Shown here: piece after piece, positions 48,661-58,727 of the stretch
Numbering within the stretch: the stretch's first letter is position 1
Layout: each line of letters starts with the position of its first letter
NCBI GenBank assembly: GCA_021234155.1
Contig: JAJEKV010000164.1
Span: 814,783-878,782, forward strand
DNA from: Isoetes taiwanensis
Lineage: Eukaryota; Streptophyta; Lycopodiopsida; Isoetales; Isoetaceae
Direction of reading: 5' to 3'
DNA length: 64,000 nucleotides
Translations under genes and position numbers: made by a program
Notes under the pieces: model-generated
The model's database searches: none
What the model was told of the DNA's origin: nothing
What the model saw: the letters and a program-made list of their open reading frames with translations, nothing else

Positions 48661-49079
48661 ACATGCAGAGAAAGACAACAACCCTCGGATTGTTCCAACC
48701 AACAAAAATCAACGGCCCATAAAGGGTGCACTCTAGAAATACTATTTAGTACACCTCAACGAATACAACAACGAAATCATAGAAAAACCATGTGAAAAAA
48801 CGTATAAAAATCTAAAAGTAACCCCCTGTTATTGTGCTACATATTCGCTCTTGAATCAAAATTAATAGAATTGCCAAAAATGGTGCGTGAAACTTCATCT
48901 TGGGGGAAATAAGGAGGGAGCAGATGTCAAAGTAGCATGGAGTAAATGTTTGAGATCTAAATTGCATGGGGATTTGGAAATGCTTGTCTTTAAACTTCAC
49001 AGTGAAATCTTGGTATGTAAGTTCTGAGCCTAGAGCTCCTATACCGATCACTAATGCACTACTATCTATAAGGTTTCAT

Positions 49080-49518
49080 TGATCGCAACCAATGGAACAC
49101 TCTTGCTTATGGTGTTCGCCATGGTAATCTGTATTGATTGCACTCTGTAGCATCTAGGACTGCATTTTCAACTCACATCATTGAAGAAAGCACACTTTGG
49201 CACAATCGATTGAATTTTAACCCACGGATGCTTGCAAAGTTTGTACCTTGAAGCAACACAAGCTGCTTTTTCTTGCATCAAATCAGCATGTAGAAGCACC
49301 AGCTGATAGAATTCATTCTGGCCTATCAGGTCCACATCCACAAACATAAGAGGTTCTCAATTCTTCCTTACATTCATTGATGATGCCTCTCAATTTACCA
49401 CAATCTATTTTCTGAAGCACAAACATGGGGTCTTCAATGCTTTTAAAGCATATTTGGCATGGGTACAGACTCAAAAAGGCAAGTTTCCCGAAAGTCTCAT
49501 GAGGATAATGAAGGTGGG
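49080..49518 (+). pseudogene. Old Copia element, integrase N-terminal part (left of nested insertion)
   Basis: In pieces it reads LWHNRLNFNPRMLAKFVP (GAG-pre-integrase region) at 49195-49250, then YFLKHKHGVFNAFKAYLAWV-like (49410-49470) and a decayed SDNGGE box at 49495-49520. This is the order of a Copia integrase. It is cut at 49518 by the younger LTR element and continues at 53485 in frame, with the 5-bp GTGGG duplicated. Confidence 0.75.
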
Positions 49519-50151
49519 TGATATGGTTTAAGGTTAATATCTAACAATGAGCTCGGGGGAGTGGCCAATATGAAAATCATATAGAGTTAGTATATATCAT
49601 GGTTCGGAACAAAAAGGCAAAGGCAAAGGCAGGCCAAAGAAGGCTAAAGTCGCAGAAACTTCTATGAAAGGAACCAGAACTTTAATTGGCGATATCTCCC
49701 GAACCAGAGATCGAATTTGGGCGAATTTTACTTTTCTGGAACTGGCTCAAAGTCTAGTTTCCGGATTGGTGCAGCATTTGTTCCGATTCATCTGAATGAG
49801 AGAGAAATAACAGAAAGATTGACCGGGGGTCAAAGACGACTGCTTAACTCTTGACTCTTGAATCTGATTCTAAAAAAGCTATTTATTTTCCTAGAGCTTC
49901 TGTTGATCTTGTTTAGTAACCTATTACTATCCCTAAACCCAATTGGTGTATCATATTGAGGTATGCTAGCTCGAGGGAGGAGCTACTAGTGGAAGTTGAT
50001 TGCCATATATGCCTTATTGTCTTTATGTTCCAGCCTGATATTGCAGATGAATGGCCCAGGTTGGGTGGAGAGCTCCTTTGAATAAGGCTTTGGCTACTAA
50101 TCTGTGTAAAAGTTCTTATGTTTATTCACATGTTTAGGAAAGTTCGTATCA
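49519..50151 (+). repeat. LTR 1
   Basis: TGATATGG...GTATCA. Contains AATGAGCTCGGGGGAGTGGC and CTAGCTCGAGGGAGGAGCTA shared with the other two LTRs. Confidence 0.9.
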
Positions 50152-50153
50152 AT

Positions 50154-50165
50154 TGGTATCAGAGC
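50154..50165 (+). promoter_or_regulatory. Primer binding site, initiator-Met tRNA
   Basis: TGGTATCAGAGC, two bases after the LTR end. It is the classical plant Copia primer site, complementary to the 3' end of initiator methionine tRNA. The second copy is at 51834-51845. Confidence 0.9.
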
Positions 50166-50589
50166 GCAGTTTCGATTTTCTTTGGAATTGTGGGTAGTGG
50201 AACTATTGTCATGATCTTTGGTGTGATCATGAAGCAGTTCTGTGTGTTTTAAAGGATGTTGGAATCCAACAAAGCAACAAAGAGGGGAAATATTCCAACG
50301 AAATAAGAACTTGGATGATTTCTCGAGTTTTAAGTGAAATAGTTTTTAAGTTGCTCATGTCATGAGATAGTTTTGTAGATACACACATGCAGAGTAACCG
50401 AGAAAGTTAGATGCATGTGGGACTTATGATGCAATATGTGAAAAGGGAACCAGTGTTTCAAGAATTCTAAGAATGAAGTTACTCTTGAGGGAAAACTTCA
50501 ATTGGATACTATTTAACCATGTAAGACTTGAATTGCTTTAGTGGGAGAACCCACTATACTTTGAATCAACTTAAAAGCAGTATATTATT

Positions 50590-51010
50590 CAAAGTGATCC
50601 ACGAGTGGGTGGTAATCACGAGTGAATGTGATCCACGAGTGGGAGGTAGTCACAAGTGGATATGACCCACGAGGAGGTGGTAATCACAAGTGAATGTGAC
50701 CCACGAGTAGGTGGTAATCACAGCAGAAAGAGACCCATGAGTAGTTGGGGACCTCAAGTTGAGTTGGTCACGAGTAGAGATGGCAACCAAGAACATAATT
50801 GGTCCACGAGTAGGTGGCAACCAAGAATTAAATTGGTCCACGAGTAGGTGGTAACCAAGAATTACTGACCTACGAGTAGGTGGCAACCACTAGTATGTGA
50901 AAACCACTAATATGTGAAAACTACGAGTAGGTGGTAGACACAAAAATCACGAACAAGGGGTATCATGAACCAAGGTGGAAGCCACGAGGAGGTGGTGACC
51001 ACGAGTTGAT
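50590..51010. repeat. CCACGAGTxGGTGG minisatellite, internal region 1
   Basis: About fifteen imperfect units of (G)(A)CCACGAGTAGGTGGTAA(T/C)C(A/C) with 22-34-bp spacing. The same array with slightly different unit number is at 52270-52685 in internal region 2. Confidence 0.9.
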
Positions 51011-51175
51011 AATAATATTATATTACGGGAGTAGCCTTAACAGAATTATAATACTGTCAATGGTTCATAAAAATTATGAAGGCTAATAATCTTCATATTA
51101 AAGTGGATGTTAAGGAGAACTTGAAAGTTGTATTCAATGCAACTGAGGTCAGTTGCTTCCGAGAAGGGAAGGAAT

Positions 51176-51831
51176 TAATATGGTTTGGTTAATATCTAAC
51201 AATGAGCTCGGGGGAGTGGCCAATATGATTATGCATTTGGGCAAAATCATATAGAGTTAGTATATATCATGGTTCAGAAGAAAAGGCAAAGGCAAAGACA
51301 AAGGCAAAGGCAGGCCAAAGAAGGCTAAAGTCGAGAGACTTCTATAAAAGGAACCAGAACTTTAATTGGCGATATCTCCCGAACAAGAGATCGGATTTGG
51401 GCAAATTTTACTTTTCTAGAGCCGGATCGGAGTCTAGTTTCTGGATTGGTGCAACATTTTTTTCGATTCATTTGAATGAGAGAGAAATAGCAGAAAGAGC
51501 GACCAGGGGTTAAAGAAGACTGCTTAACTCTTGGCTCTTGAATCCGATTCTCAGAAAGCTATTTATTTTTCCTAGAGCTTCTGTTGATCTTGTTTAGTAA
51601 CCTATTACTATCCCTAAACCCAACTGGTATATCATATTGAGGTCTGCTAGCTCGAGGGAGGAGCTACTAGTGGAGCTGATTGCCATATATGCCTTACTGT
51701 CTTTATGTTCCAGCCTGATATTGCTAGCTGAGTGGCTCGGTTGGGTGGAGAGCTCCTTTGAATAAGGCTTTGGCTACTAATATGTGTAAAAGTTCTTATG
51801 TTTATTCAGGTGTTCAGGGAAGTTCGTATCA
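51176..51831 (+). repeat. LTR 2 (middle)
   Basis: Same as LTR 1 and LTR 3 but begins TAATATGG, a mutated terminus. Slightly longer owing to an added CAAAGACAAAGG repeat. Confidence 0.9.
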
Positions 51832-52269
51832 ATTGGTATCAGAGCACAATTTCGATTTTCTTTGGAATTGTGAGTAGCGGAACTATTGTCATGATCTTTG
51901 GTGTGATCATGAAGCGATTCTGTGTGTTTTGAAGGATACTGGAATCCAACAAAGCAACAAAGAGGGAAAATATTCCAACGAAATAAGAACTTGGATGACT
52001 TCTCGAGTTTTAATTGAAATAGTTTTTAAGTTGCTCATGTCATGAGATAGTTTTGTAGATACACATGCGAAGTAACCGAGGAAGTTAGATGCATGTGGGA
52101 CTTATGATGCAATACGCGAAGAGGGAACCAATGTTTCAAGAATTCTAAGAATGAAGTTATTCTTGAGGGAAAACTTCAATTGGACACTATTTAACCATGT
52201 AAGACTTGAATTGCTTTAGTAGGAGAACCCACTATATTTTGAATCAATTTAAACGGGGTATATTATTCA

Positions 52270-52685
52270 AAGTGATCCACGAGTGGGTGGTAATCACGAG
52301 TGAATGTGATCCACGAGTAGGTGGTAATCACGAGTGAATGTGATCCACGAGTGGGAGGTAATCGCAAGTGGATATGACCCACGAGGAGGTGGTACTCACA
52401 AGTGAATGTGACCCACGAGTAGGTGGTAATCACAGCAGAAAGAGATCCATGAGTAGATGGGGATCACATGGCAACTAAGAACATAATTGGTCCACGAGTA
52501 GGTGGGAACTAAGAACTAAATTGGTCCACGAGTAGGTGGTAACCAAGAATTACTGACCCAGGAGTAGGTGGCAACCACTAGTATGTGAAAACTACGAGTA
52601 GGTGGTAGACACAAAAATCACGAACAAGGGGTATCATGTACCAAGGTGGAAGCCACGAGGAGGTGGTGACCACGAGTTGATAATA
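52270..52685. repeat. CCACGAGTxGGTGG minisatellite, internal region 2
   Basis: Second copy of the internal array. It has an added GATCCACGAGTAGGTGG unit near 52310 and a shorter middle part than array 1. Confidence 0.9.
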
Positions 52686-52846
52686 GTATTATATTACGGG
52701 AGTAGCCTTAACATAATTATAATACTGTCAATGGTTCATAAAAATTATGAAGGCTAATAATCTTCATATTAAAGTGGATGTTAACGAGAACCTGAAAGTT
52801 GTATTCAATGCAACTAAGTTCAGTTGCTTCCGAGAAGAGAAGGAAT

Positions 52847-53484
52847 TGATATGATTTAAGGTTAATATCTAACAATGAGCTCGGGGGAGTGGCCAAGATG
52901 ATTCTGCATTGAGCAAAATGATATAGAGTTAGTATATATCATGGTTCGGAACAAAACGCAAAGGCAAAAACAAAGGCAAAGGCAGGCCAAAGAAGGCTAA
53001 AGTCGCAGAGACTTCTATAAAAGGAACCAAAACTTTAATTGGCAATATCTCCGCAACCATAGATCAGATTTAGGCAAATTTTACTTTTCTAGAACCAATT
53101 TGGAGTCTAGTTTCAGGATTAGTGTAGCAATTATTCTGGTTCATCTAAATGAGAGAGAAATAGTCGAAAGAGTGACCGGGGATCAAAGAAGACTGCTTAA
53201 CTCTTGGCTCTTGAATCTGATTCTAAGAGCTTCTGTTGATCTTGTTTAGTAACTCTTTACGATCCCTAAACCTAACTGGTGTATCATATTGAGGTCTGCT
53301 AGCTCGAGGGAGGAGCTACTAGTGGAAGCTGATTGCCATATATGCCATACTGTCTTTATGTTCCAGCCTGATATTGCTAGCTGAGTGGCCCGGTTGGATG
53401 GAGAGCTCCTTTGAATAAGGATTTGGCTACTAATCTGTGTAAAAGTTCTTATGTTTATTCAGGTGTTCAGGGAAGTTCGTATCA
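52847..53484 (+). repeat. LTR 3
   Basis: TGATATGA...GTATCA followed by the target duplication GTGGG. It has a short deletion near 53222 (the CTATTTATTTTCCTAGAGC region present in LTR 1 and 2). Confidence 0.9.
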
Positions 53485-54661
53485 GTGGGTACTGCTATAA
53501 GAAATTTTTCAACTTTTTGCAATCACATGACCTAGAGTCAAACCATTGTGGCAGGAAATTCCCAGCAAAACGGGCTAGCTGAGCGCATGAACAAAACCCT
53601 CAAAAACCATGCATGTTGCCTTCTTGATCGTATTCAACTTCCTAAAGTTTTTTGGGCACTTACATTTGAAATTGCTTGGTCTCCAAATGCGCCTCCATCA
53701 TTGAACATTAGGACCTATGCAAAGCCATGTCTCATTCATTTATAAGTCTTTGGTTATATATCTAATGCCCTGCTCCTCAAACACCCTTTAAAAAAATGCC
53801 TTCAATCCTCGTAGTCATCCACCCATCTTCCTAGGTATTCAACCACAAAAGGGCTACAAACCATTTGATCCACTCACCAAACATTTTTCTATAGCAAATA
53901 TGTGCAATTTTTTCAGTATCAACTTGGCTACGTCCTTTTGAATCCATATTTCAAACCTGAAGATTTGGTTGAACTTCCAGTTTTCTTACCACCACTCCTT
54001 CCTCAACATTTGCCATTCGTCCTCTCTCCAACCCTGCTTCATCTTTTCACCATTTGCCCCTGTTGTTGTTGCTGCTATGGAGCCTTCACCTTAAGCTGTA
54101 CCTACCCGTCGGTCTTAACGCACCTGAAAACCCACTGGCACGATATTAAACGATCACGAAGCCCATTTGAATCTTCATGATTCCATGGTTCCTACTACAT
54201 ATCAACCGGCCTGTTAGAATGTGCATGCTTGCCAGTAAAAACTTACAATGGATGTAGAAATCAACTCTTGGCTAAAAATAAAGCATGGACCCTCTGCATG
54301 TTACCACATGGCAGAAGAGTAGTAGGCACTAAGTGGTTGTACAAAATCAAAGTAAGGTCTGATGGCAGTCCTAGCCAATTCAAAGCTAGGTTAGTGGCAC
54401 GTGGATTTTCCCAGGTAGAAGGTATTGAGTAAGAGGAAACTTTCTTCCCCATGATAAAATTAGCCACCATCAGAATTCTCTTGGCTATGACAACCGTCAT
54501 GATTTGGAAATCCACCAGATGGACGTTCAAGGCGCTTTCCTTTAACGATGGAGACATACAGGAGGAACTATATATTGAGCTTTGAAGATTACATACCACC
54601 AGGCTCAGAGCACTTGGTGTGCAAGCTCCACAGAGGGCTATACGGTCTCAAACAAGCTCCG
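53485..54661 (+). pseudogene. Old Copia element, integrase end and reverse transcriptase
   Basis: Continues the split integrase: KKFFNFLQSHDLES, then NSQQNGLAERMNKTLKNHAC at 53554-53613. Reverse transcriptase (RVT_2) follows at 54270-54660 in several frames: KNKAWTLCMLPHGRRVVGTK, WLYKIKVRSDGSPSQFKARL, VARGFSQVEGIE, then VCKLHRGLYGLKQAPRA. Stops and frame changes (near 54430, 54485 and 54545) mark long decay. RNase H and the 3' LTR are not seen; the sequence switches at about 54662 to a segment duplicated at 61449. Confidence 0.88.
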
Positions 54662-54955
54662 CGTGCCTATCTATGTGTACAGACATTAGGCATATTACAT
54701 GTGGGCCTTTACATATCACAGCATAAAGGGCACAGACAAAGTCATTAGGTGCCCCATCCCTTACATATGTAGAATGAAGTATAATAGCAATGTACAGCTT
54801 ACTATTGAAATTGCAGAGAAAGAATGGAAGGCCCTTTGCATAAAGAAATGAAAAACTGCATAATGGAAAATTAGATGCGTGATCATGGAGTGCTTTAACT
54901 CACCTCTGATCTCTTGTTGCCAAATAGAATAGAAGCATTTGCCAATGCTTTGTAT
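54662..54955. repeat. Duplicated segment, copy 1 (copy 2 at 61449-61697)
   Basis: Starts TCTATGTGTACAGACA(T/G)TAGG and ends GAAGCATTTGCCAAT. The copies share CATATCACAGCATAAAGGGC and GCCCTTTGCATAAAGAAATG. Copy 1 has about 45 extra bp near 54770-54815. The two copies flank the GRDP locus. Confidence 0.85.
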
Positions 54956-56039
54956 CAGATAAATGGCTTCAAGGACCTAAGCCAGCTTCCCCTTGAGCAG
55001 GTTCGCATGCTTCATTGGCTGTCACAGCCCAAGTCGCCAACATATAACACCTTAAACATGCTCCCTCACCACTGCTACAGCTCAAGCTCACAACATATAT
55101 CAGTTTCAAATATGAACCTGCAACTAAGTATGCACGAAAGGAATCTTCAATGTATCATGTACATTTCAAACTGTGGCCTCTACTTTTGAAGGCCTTCGCT
55201 TCCTCCATTCTGCAACTCCCATACACGAATAGCTCGTACTGCATTTCAGATAAGTGTGGCTCCCTCAGCAACAACTTGCCCACAGCAACAGCAAATCAAA
55301 CTGACTGCACATGCTGTAAACCTATAGGACCATGACAGCCACGTGTTCATACCTCGTCATGCATGTCTTCCATTCAGCACGTGTCAGTCCTGCGCACGTC
55401 CTCACTTGTACATAACCTGCATGCTCTAACAAGCAAGCAAGCAAGGAGCACGGGGAGTTGAACCCCTCAGGCACTACAACCCCAACATTTGGTCCACGGC
55501 TGAAAACAATGGTAAAAACAAAACACGGATTGTTTTTTTGAAGATTTGAAAAAAACCTACACGTAGTTATATGGAGGTGTGGTTTCTCATGGATGTGCTG
55601 TAGTTTTTCTTAGGGAGCCGTAGCTCCTTTTTTTTAAGAATGTGTGGTTTCTTAGAAGGTGCAGTTTCCTTTTTAAGGATGTGTTGTTTTCTCGGGCGGT
55701 ATAGTTTTTTGAAGGGATGTTTTTTTAAGGTGTTTTTTAAGGTAGTGTTTTTTTGAGGTGTGGTTTTTTATGGTTTTCTAAGAATGCATGTATGACCAAC
55801 TTGTCCACATGCCATTACTGCCACAAAATGGCGGGATAGAAGTGATGTATGCATGCTTGACACACTCACTAGGAATTGACTTCATACATGTGTGTATGTG
55901 AGCTTGTAGAGTGTGAAACTTGAAGACATCCATCACTTGGCAACTTGTAGAAGACACAATGATACGAAGAACCAAAGATAGACACTGGTTTGGCATCATA
56001 TAGGCATTTCTTGAAGGACTCAAATATGCCACACTCAAT
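54956..56039. other. Spacer; T/G-rich low-complexity part
   Basis: 55540-55790 consists of loose GTGGTTTCT/TTTTAAGG variants. 55433-55454 is (CAAG)n. The frames here have no support. Confidence 0.4.
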
Positions 56040-56515
56040 CTAACATGGCACGTGGGCTGCAACATGCCAAGGTGACTCAAATATGCCACGTGGGCCCCGA
56101 CATGCCACGGTGGCTCAAACATGCCACGTGCGCTCCAACATGCAACCTAGACTCCAACATGCCAAGGTGGCTCAAACATGCCACGTGGGCTCAAACATGC
56201 CACGTGGGCTCCAACATGCCACCTAGGCTCCAACATGCCAAGGTGGCTCAAACATGTCACCTAGGCTCCAACATGCCACCTAGGCTCAAACATGCCAAGG
56301 TAGCTCAAACATGCCACACTGGCTCCAACATGCCACATAGGCTCCAACAAGCCAAGGTGGCTCACAACATGCCACCTAGGCTCCAACATGCCAAGGTAGC
56401 TCAAATGTGCCCCCTAGGCTCCAACATGCCAAGGTGGCTCAAATGTGCCACCTAGGCTTCAACATGCACCTAGGCTCAAACATGCCAAGGTGGTCCAAAC
56501 ATGCCAAGGTGTTCG
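56040..56515. repeat. Minisatellite CTCxAACATGCCA(C/A)xTxGG, about 24 units
   Basis: Units of 19-21 bp alternate between GGCTCAAACATGCCAAGGT and GGCTCCAACATGCCACCTA forms, with CCACGTGGG variants at the left. CACGTG (a G-box core) occurs several times at the start. A 136-codon frame with QHAKVAQ repeats is a by-product. Confidence 0.95.
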
Positions 56516-56816
56516 CAAAGCTGAATGATGACGGGCTCGAGGAAAAATAGTATCGCCTTAAAAATTTTGGTCTACGGTGGTTAGGGGTCCTTTACTGGCG
56601 CAAATATGCCCCCCACCTATGCGCTTTAACCCGACTCCAAATCGATATACCTAAACGACATGGAGAGGGAAGATGATACTTCTAATGCCCTTCAGTTATA
56701 GGCAGCTTATGAATTTACATTTACACCACAAAGAACTACTAATGTCCTGGACAAAGTAGAAACACAATTGCAAGCACATGCTAAGCATATGTCTAGCTTA
56801 TGTCTTGGGCACATGT
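56509..56816. repeat. 308-bp direct repeat, copy 1 (copy 2 at 58169-58479)
   Basis: Both copies begin TGTTCGCAAAGCTGAATGAT and end GTCTTGGGCACATGT, with about 96 percent identity by eye. They are separated by 1352 bp containing a Helitron 3' end and an unidentified exon. Confidence 0.92.
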
Positions 56817-57900
56817 CTGTTCTAATCTCTGCTCAATGATGCCCACAAACTTTGTTGAATGGTACAATAGTGCCAACCACATCAGTGAGTTCCCGGCAGA
56901 GGAGGCCTTCCATATCTTTGACCCTCTCTTTGATCTCCATGCAATCTCGTGCATAAATTCTCTTCATTTTATTTGTACATCCTCATCCCCCTGATTCTTA
57001 TATTATTGTTGTTGTTTCAGGTACTCCAGCAGATCTAGGTGCAAACATGTACAACATCATGCGAGTCTTGGTTGCAATTGGAGCTTGCTGCTGACAGTGG
57101 CTTTTTTCCTTTACCACTAAGACAGTGATGCACACACTCTCTTTAGCTCTTTTCGCTTCAATGGTGCCTCGAGTGCAGGATTGATGTTAATCCTGCGCAT
57201 TTTACGCGAGCCTAAAGAGAATGATGATAGTAGTTTCAAGTTAAAGCAGATTTGTCAGTTGTTCTTATGCTCTTGTATGCAAAATAGTATGCCAAAGATT
57301 TCTCAAATAGGTTTGCATGTTTAAAGATTCAAAGTCATGGGATCAAAGCTTGCTAACTGCCTCTAGATATTTTGACCTTTTTATTCCTTCAATCCAAAAT
57401 ACTATCCCTATTTAAGGTGTAATAATCTGCTTAGCTTAGAAAGATAACCTAGGGGCATGGACAAAAACTTGCCCAAAAGAAGGCCAATTTGTAACAAGGG
57501 GAATGACAAATTTATTGTCATTATGAGAAATTGTATGCTACGTAAAATCTTTCTTAAGACAAAGACATAGCTAAATTCGTGAGTGAAATAAAATACAAGG
57601 GGAATAACCAATTTATTTGATTAGGAGACACTTTATGTTTCGTAACTTTTTTCCTGATACAATGACATGATTGAAACATTTCAATGAGAAGCTTGATAGT
57701 GTTTTAAACCCATTTGAAACATTTTAACGTGAAAGCTTGATAGTGTTTTAAATCAATTCCATATAGCACCTGTTCAAGGCTACAATAAGCTTCTAATTAT
57801 TGAACACTTTCAAGAATAAGCATGTTATTGCTTTTATGATAATAAGCAATAACATGCCCAATACCACCAAGAAGTAAATCCCCTACTACAAAATGTTTCA
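56817..57900. other. No recognised gene; probably Helitron 3 body at least in part
   Basis: Contains a near-duplicate pair GAAACATTTxAAxG...AGCTTGATAGTGTTTTAAA (57673-57755). No coding domain identified. Confidence 0.35.
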
Positions 57901-57973
57901 ATGTAGTGTTTTGTAGATGTCCTAATATTTGCAGGTTCCAAATCATCCCAGCATCGCTGGGCACCATAACTAG
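57860..57973 (+). mobile_element. Helitron 3, 3' terminus (5' end not located)
   Basis: Hairpin CCCAGC-ATC-GCTGGG (57947-57961), then CACCATAACTAG with CTAG at 57970-57973, followed by T. The terminal bases match the ends of Helitrons 1 and 2 read on their strand (GCCCAGCAACGCTGGGC...CTAG). The 5' TC end could not be fixed by eye. Confidence 0.75.
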
Positions 57974-57989
57974 TTCGACAAGAAAAGGA

Positions 57990-58167
57990 TGCTTACTTTT
58001 TCGGCCATGGCGCTGCTTTCTGGATTTTCAAAGTACAGAGTATGGTTGATGGGGTTCAAATCCAGATAATTCATGTTTGATGCTCCAATCATACATATGA
58101 TCATAGAAGGACTGCCATGATCACATTTCTCTGGTCGAAGGCAGATCAAAGGTAGGCCAAAAAGCAT
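57990..58167 (-). CDS. Unidentified conserved-looking exon
   Basis: The minus frame reads LRPEKCDHGSPSMIICMIGA, SNMNYLDLNPINHTLYFENP, then ESSAMAEK, followed by a good donor (AAA|GTAAGC, about 58002). Composition and the clean donor suggest a real exon. Immediately beyond the donor lies the Helitron 3 terminus, so the insertion would be intronic. The upstream side is bounded by the 308-bp repeat at 58169. The family is not recognised; partial. Confidence 0.4.
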
Positions 58168-58168
58168 G

Positions 58169-58479
58169 TTCGCAAAGCTGAATGATGACGGGCTCGAGAA
58201 AAAATAGTATTGCCTTAAAAATTTTGGTCTGCGGTGCTTAGGGGTCCTTTACTGGCGCAAATATGCCCCCCACCCATGCGCTTTAACCCGACTCCAAATC
58301 GATATACCTAAACGACATGGAGAGGGAAGATGACAGATGATACTTCTAATGCCCTTCAGTTACAGGCAGCTTATAATTTACATTTACACCGCAAAGAACT
58401 ACTAATGTCCTGGACTAAGTAGAAACACAATTGCAAGCACATGCTAAGCATATGTCTAGCATATGTCTTGGGCACATGT
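58169..58479. repeat. 308-bp direct repeat, copy 2
   Basis: See copy 1 at 56509. It contains a small extra ACAGATGAT. It ends about 250 bp upstream of the GRDP start codon, so it may contribute to that gene's promoter. Confidence 0.92.
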
Positions 58480-58678
58480 TTGCTAGTTCTTATCCGACGG
58501 AAAAGAAGACAAACATATATCATAACCAAAACTAGAGTTGGAGAGAAAAAACAATGAACATGAAAATTCCTTATTCCAATGGTGGTGTGTTTGACACAAT
58601 GAAAAGTATTTAAATTGCTGGTGGCGGCAGTGGAGATGCTGTGGCGAAGATGCCCTAGCCTTTAATTCATGGTCATGG

Positions 58679-58690
58679 TTATATATATTC
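58679..58690 (+). promoter_or_regulatory. Possible TATA box of the GRDP gene
   Basis: TTATATATATTC lies about 40-48 bp upstream of the ATG at 58728. This would give a very short 5' leader. Position and sequence fit a plant core promoter; no other evidence. Confidence 0.4.
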
Positions 58691-58727
58691 TTGATATCAA
58701 CAACCCTCACACATTGCTTCAATTACA

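Larger units (their letters stand above)
49519..53484 (+). mobile_element. Non-autonomous LTR retrotransposon with three LTRs
   Basis: LTRs are 49519-50151, 51176-51831 and 52847-53484 (633, 656 and 638 bp). They start TGATATG (TAATATG in the middle copy) and end GTTCGTATCA. Two internal regions (50152-51175 and 51832-52846) each start with the primer site TGGTATCAGAGC and end with a purine-rich GAGAAGxGAAGGAAT. GTGGG precedes the first LTR (49514-49518) and follows the last (53485-53489). No gag or pol is encoded. Three LTRs with two internals fit unequal recombination between LTRs. It would depend on a Copia element for mobility. Confidence 0.92.

Noticed and set aside
48176-48795. Overlapping Cys/His/Met-rich frames that look like metal-binding proteins
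   Set aside because: All arise from the ACATGC/GCATGT microsatellite in different frames on both strands.
50590-51010. CRISPR-like array of CCACGAG repeats
   Set aside because: Spacers are not unique and units degrade continuously; it lies inside a plant LTR element, so it is a minisatellite.
56045-56455. A 136-codon frame with QHAKVAQTCH repeats
   Set aside because: By-product of a 20-bp minisatellite; no conserved start or codon pattern.
56509-58479. 308-bp direct repeats as LTRs of a short retrotransposon
   Set aside because: There is no primer site after copy 1, no polypurine tract before copy 2 and no matching target duplication; the termini do not fit TG...CA cleanly.
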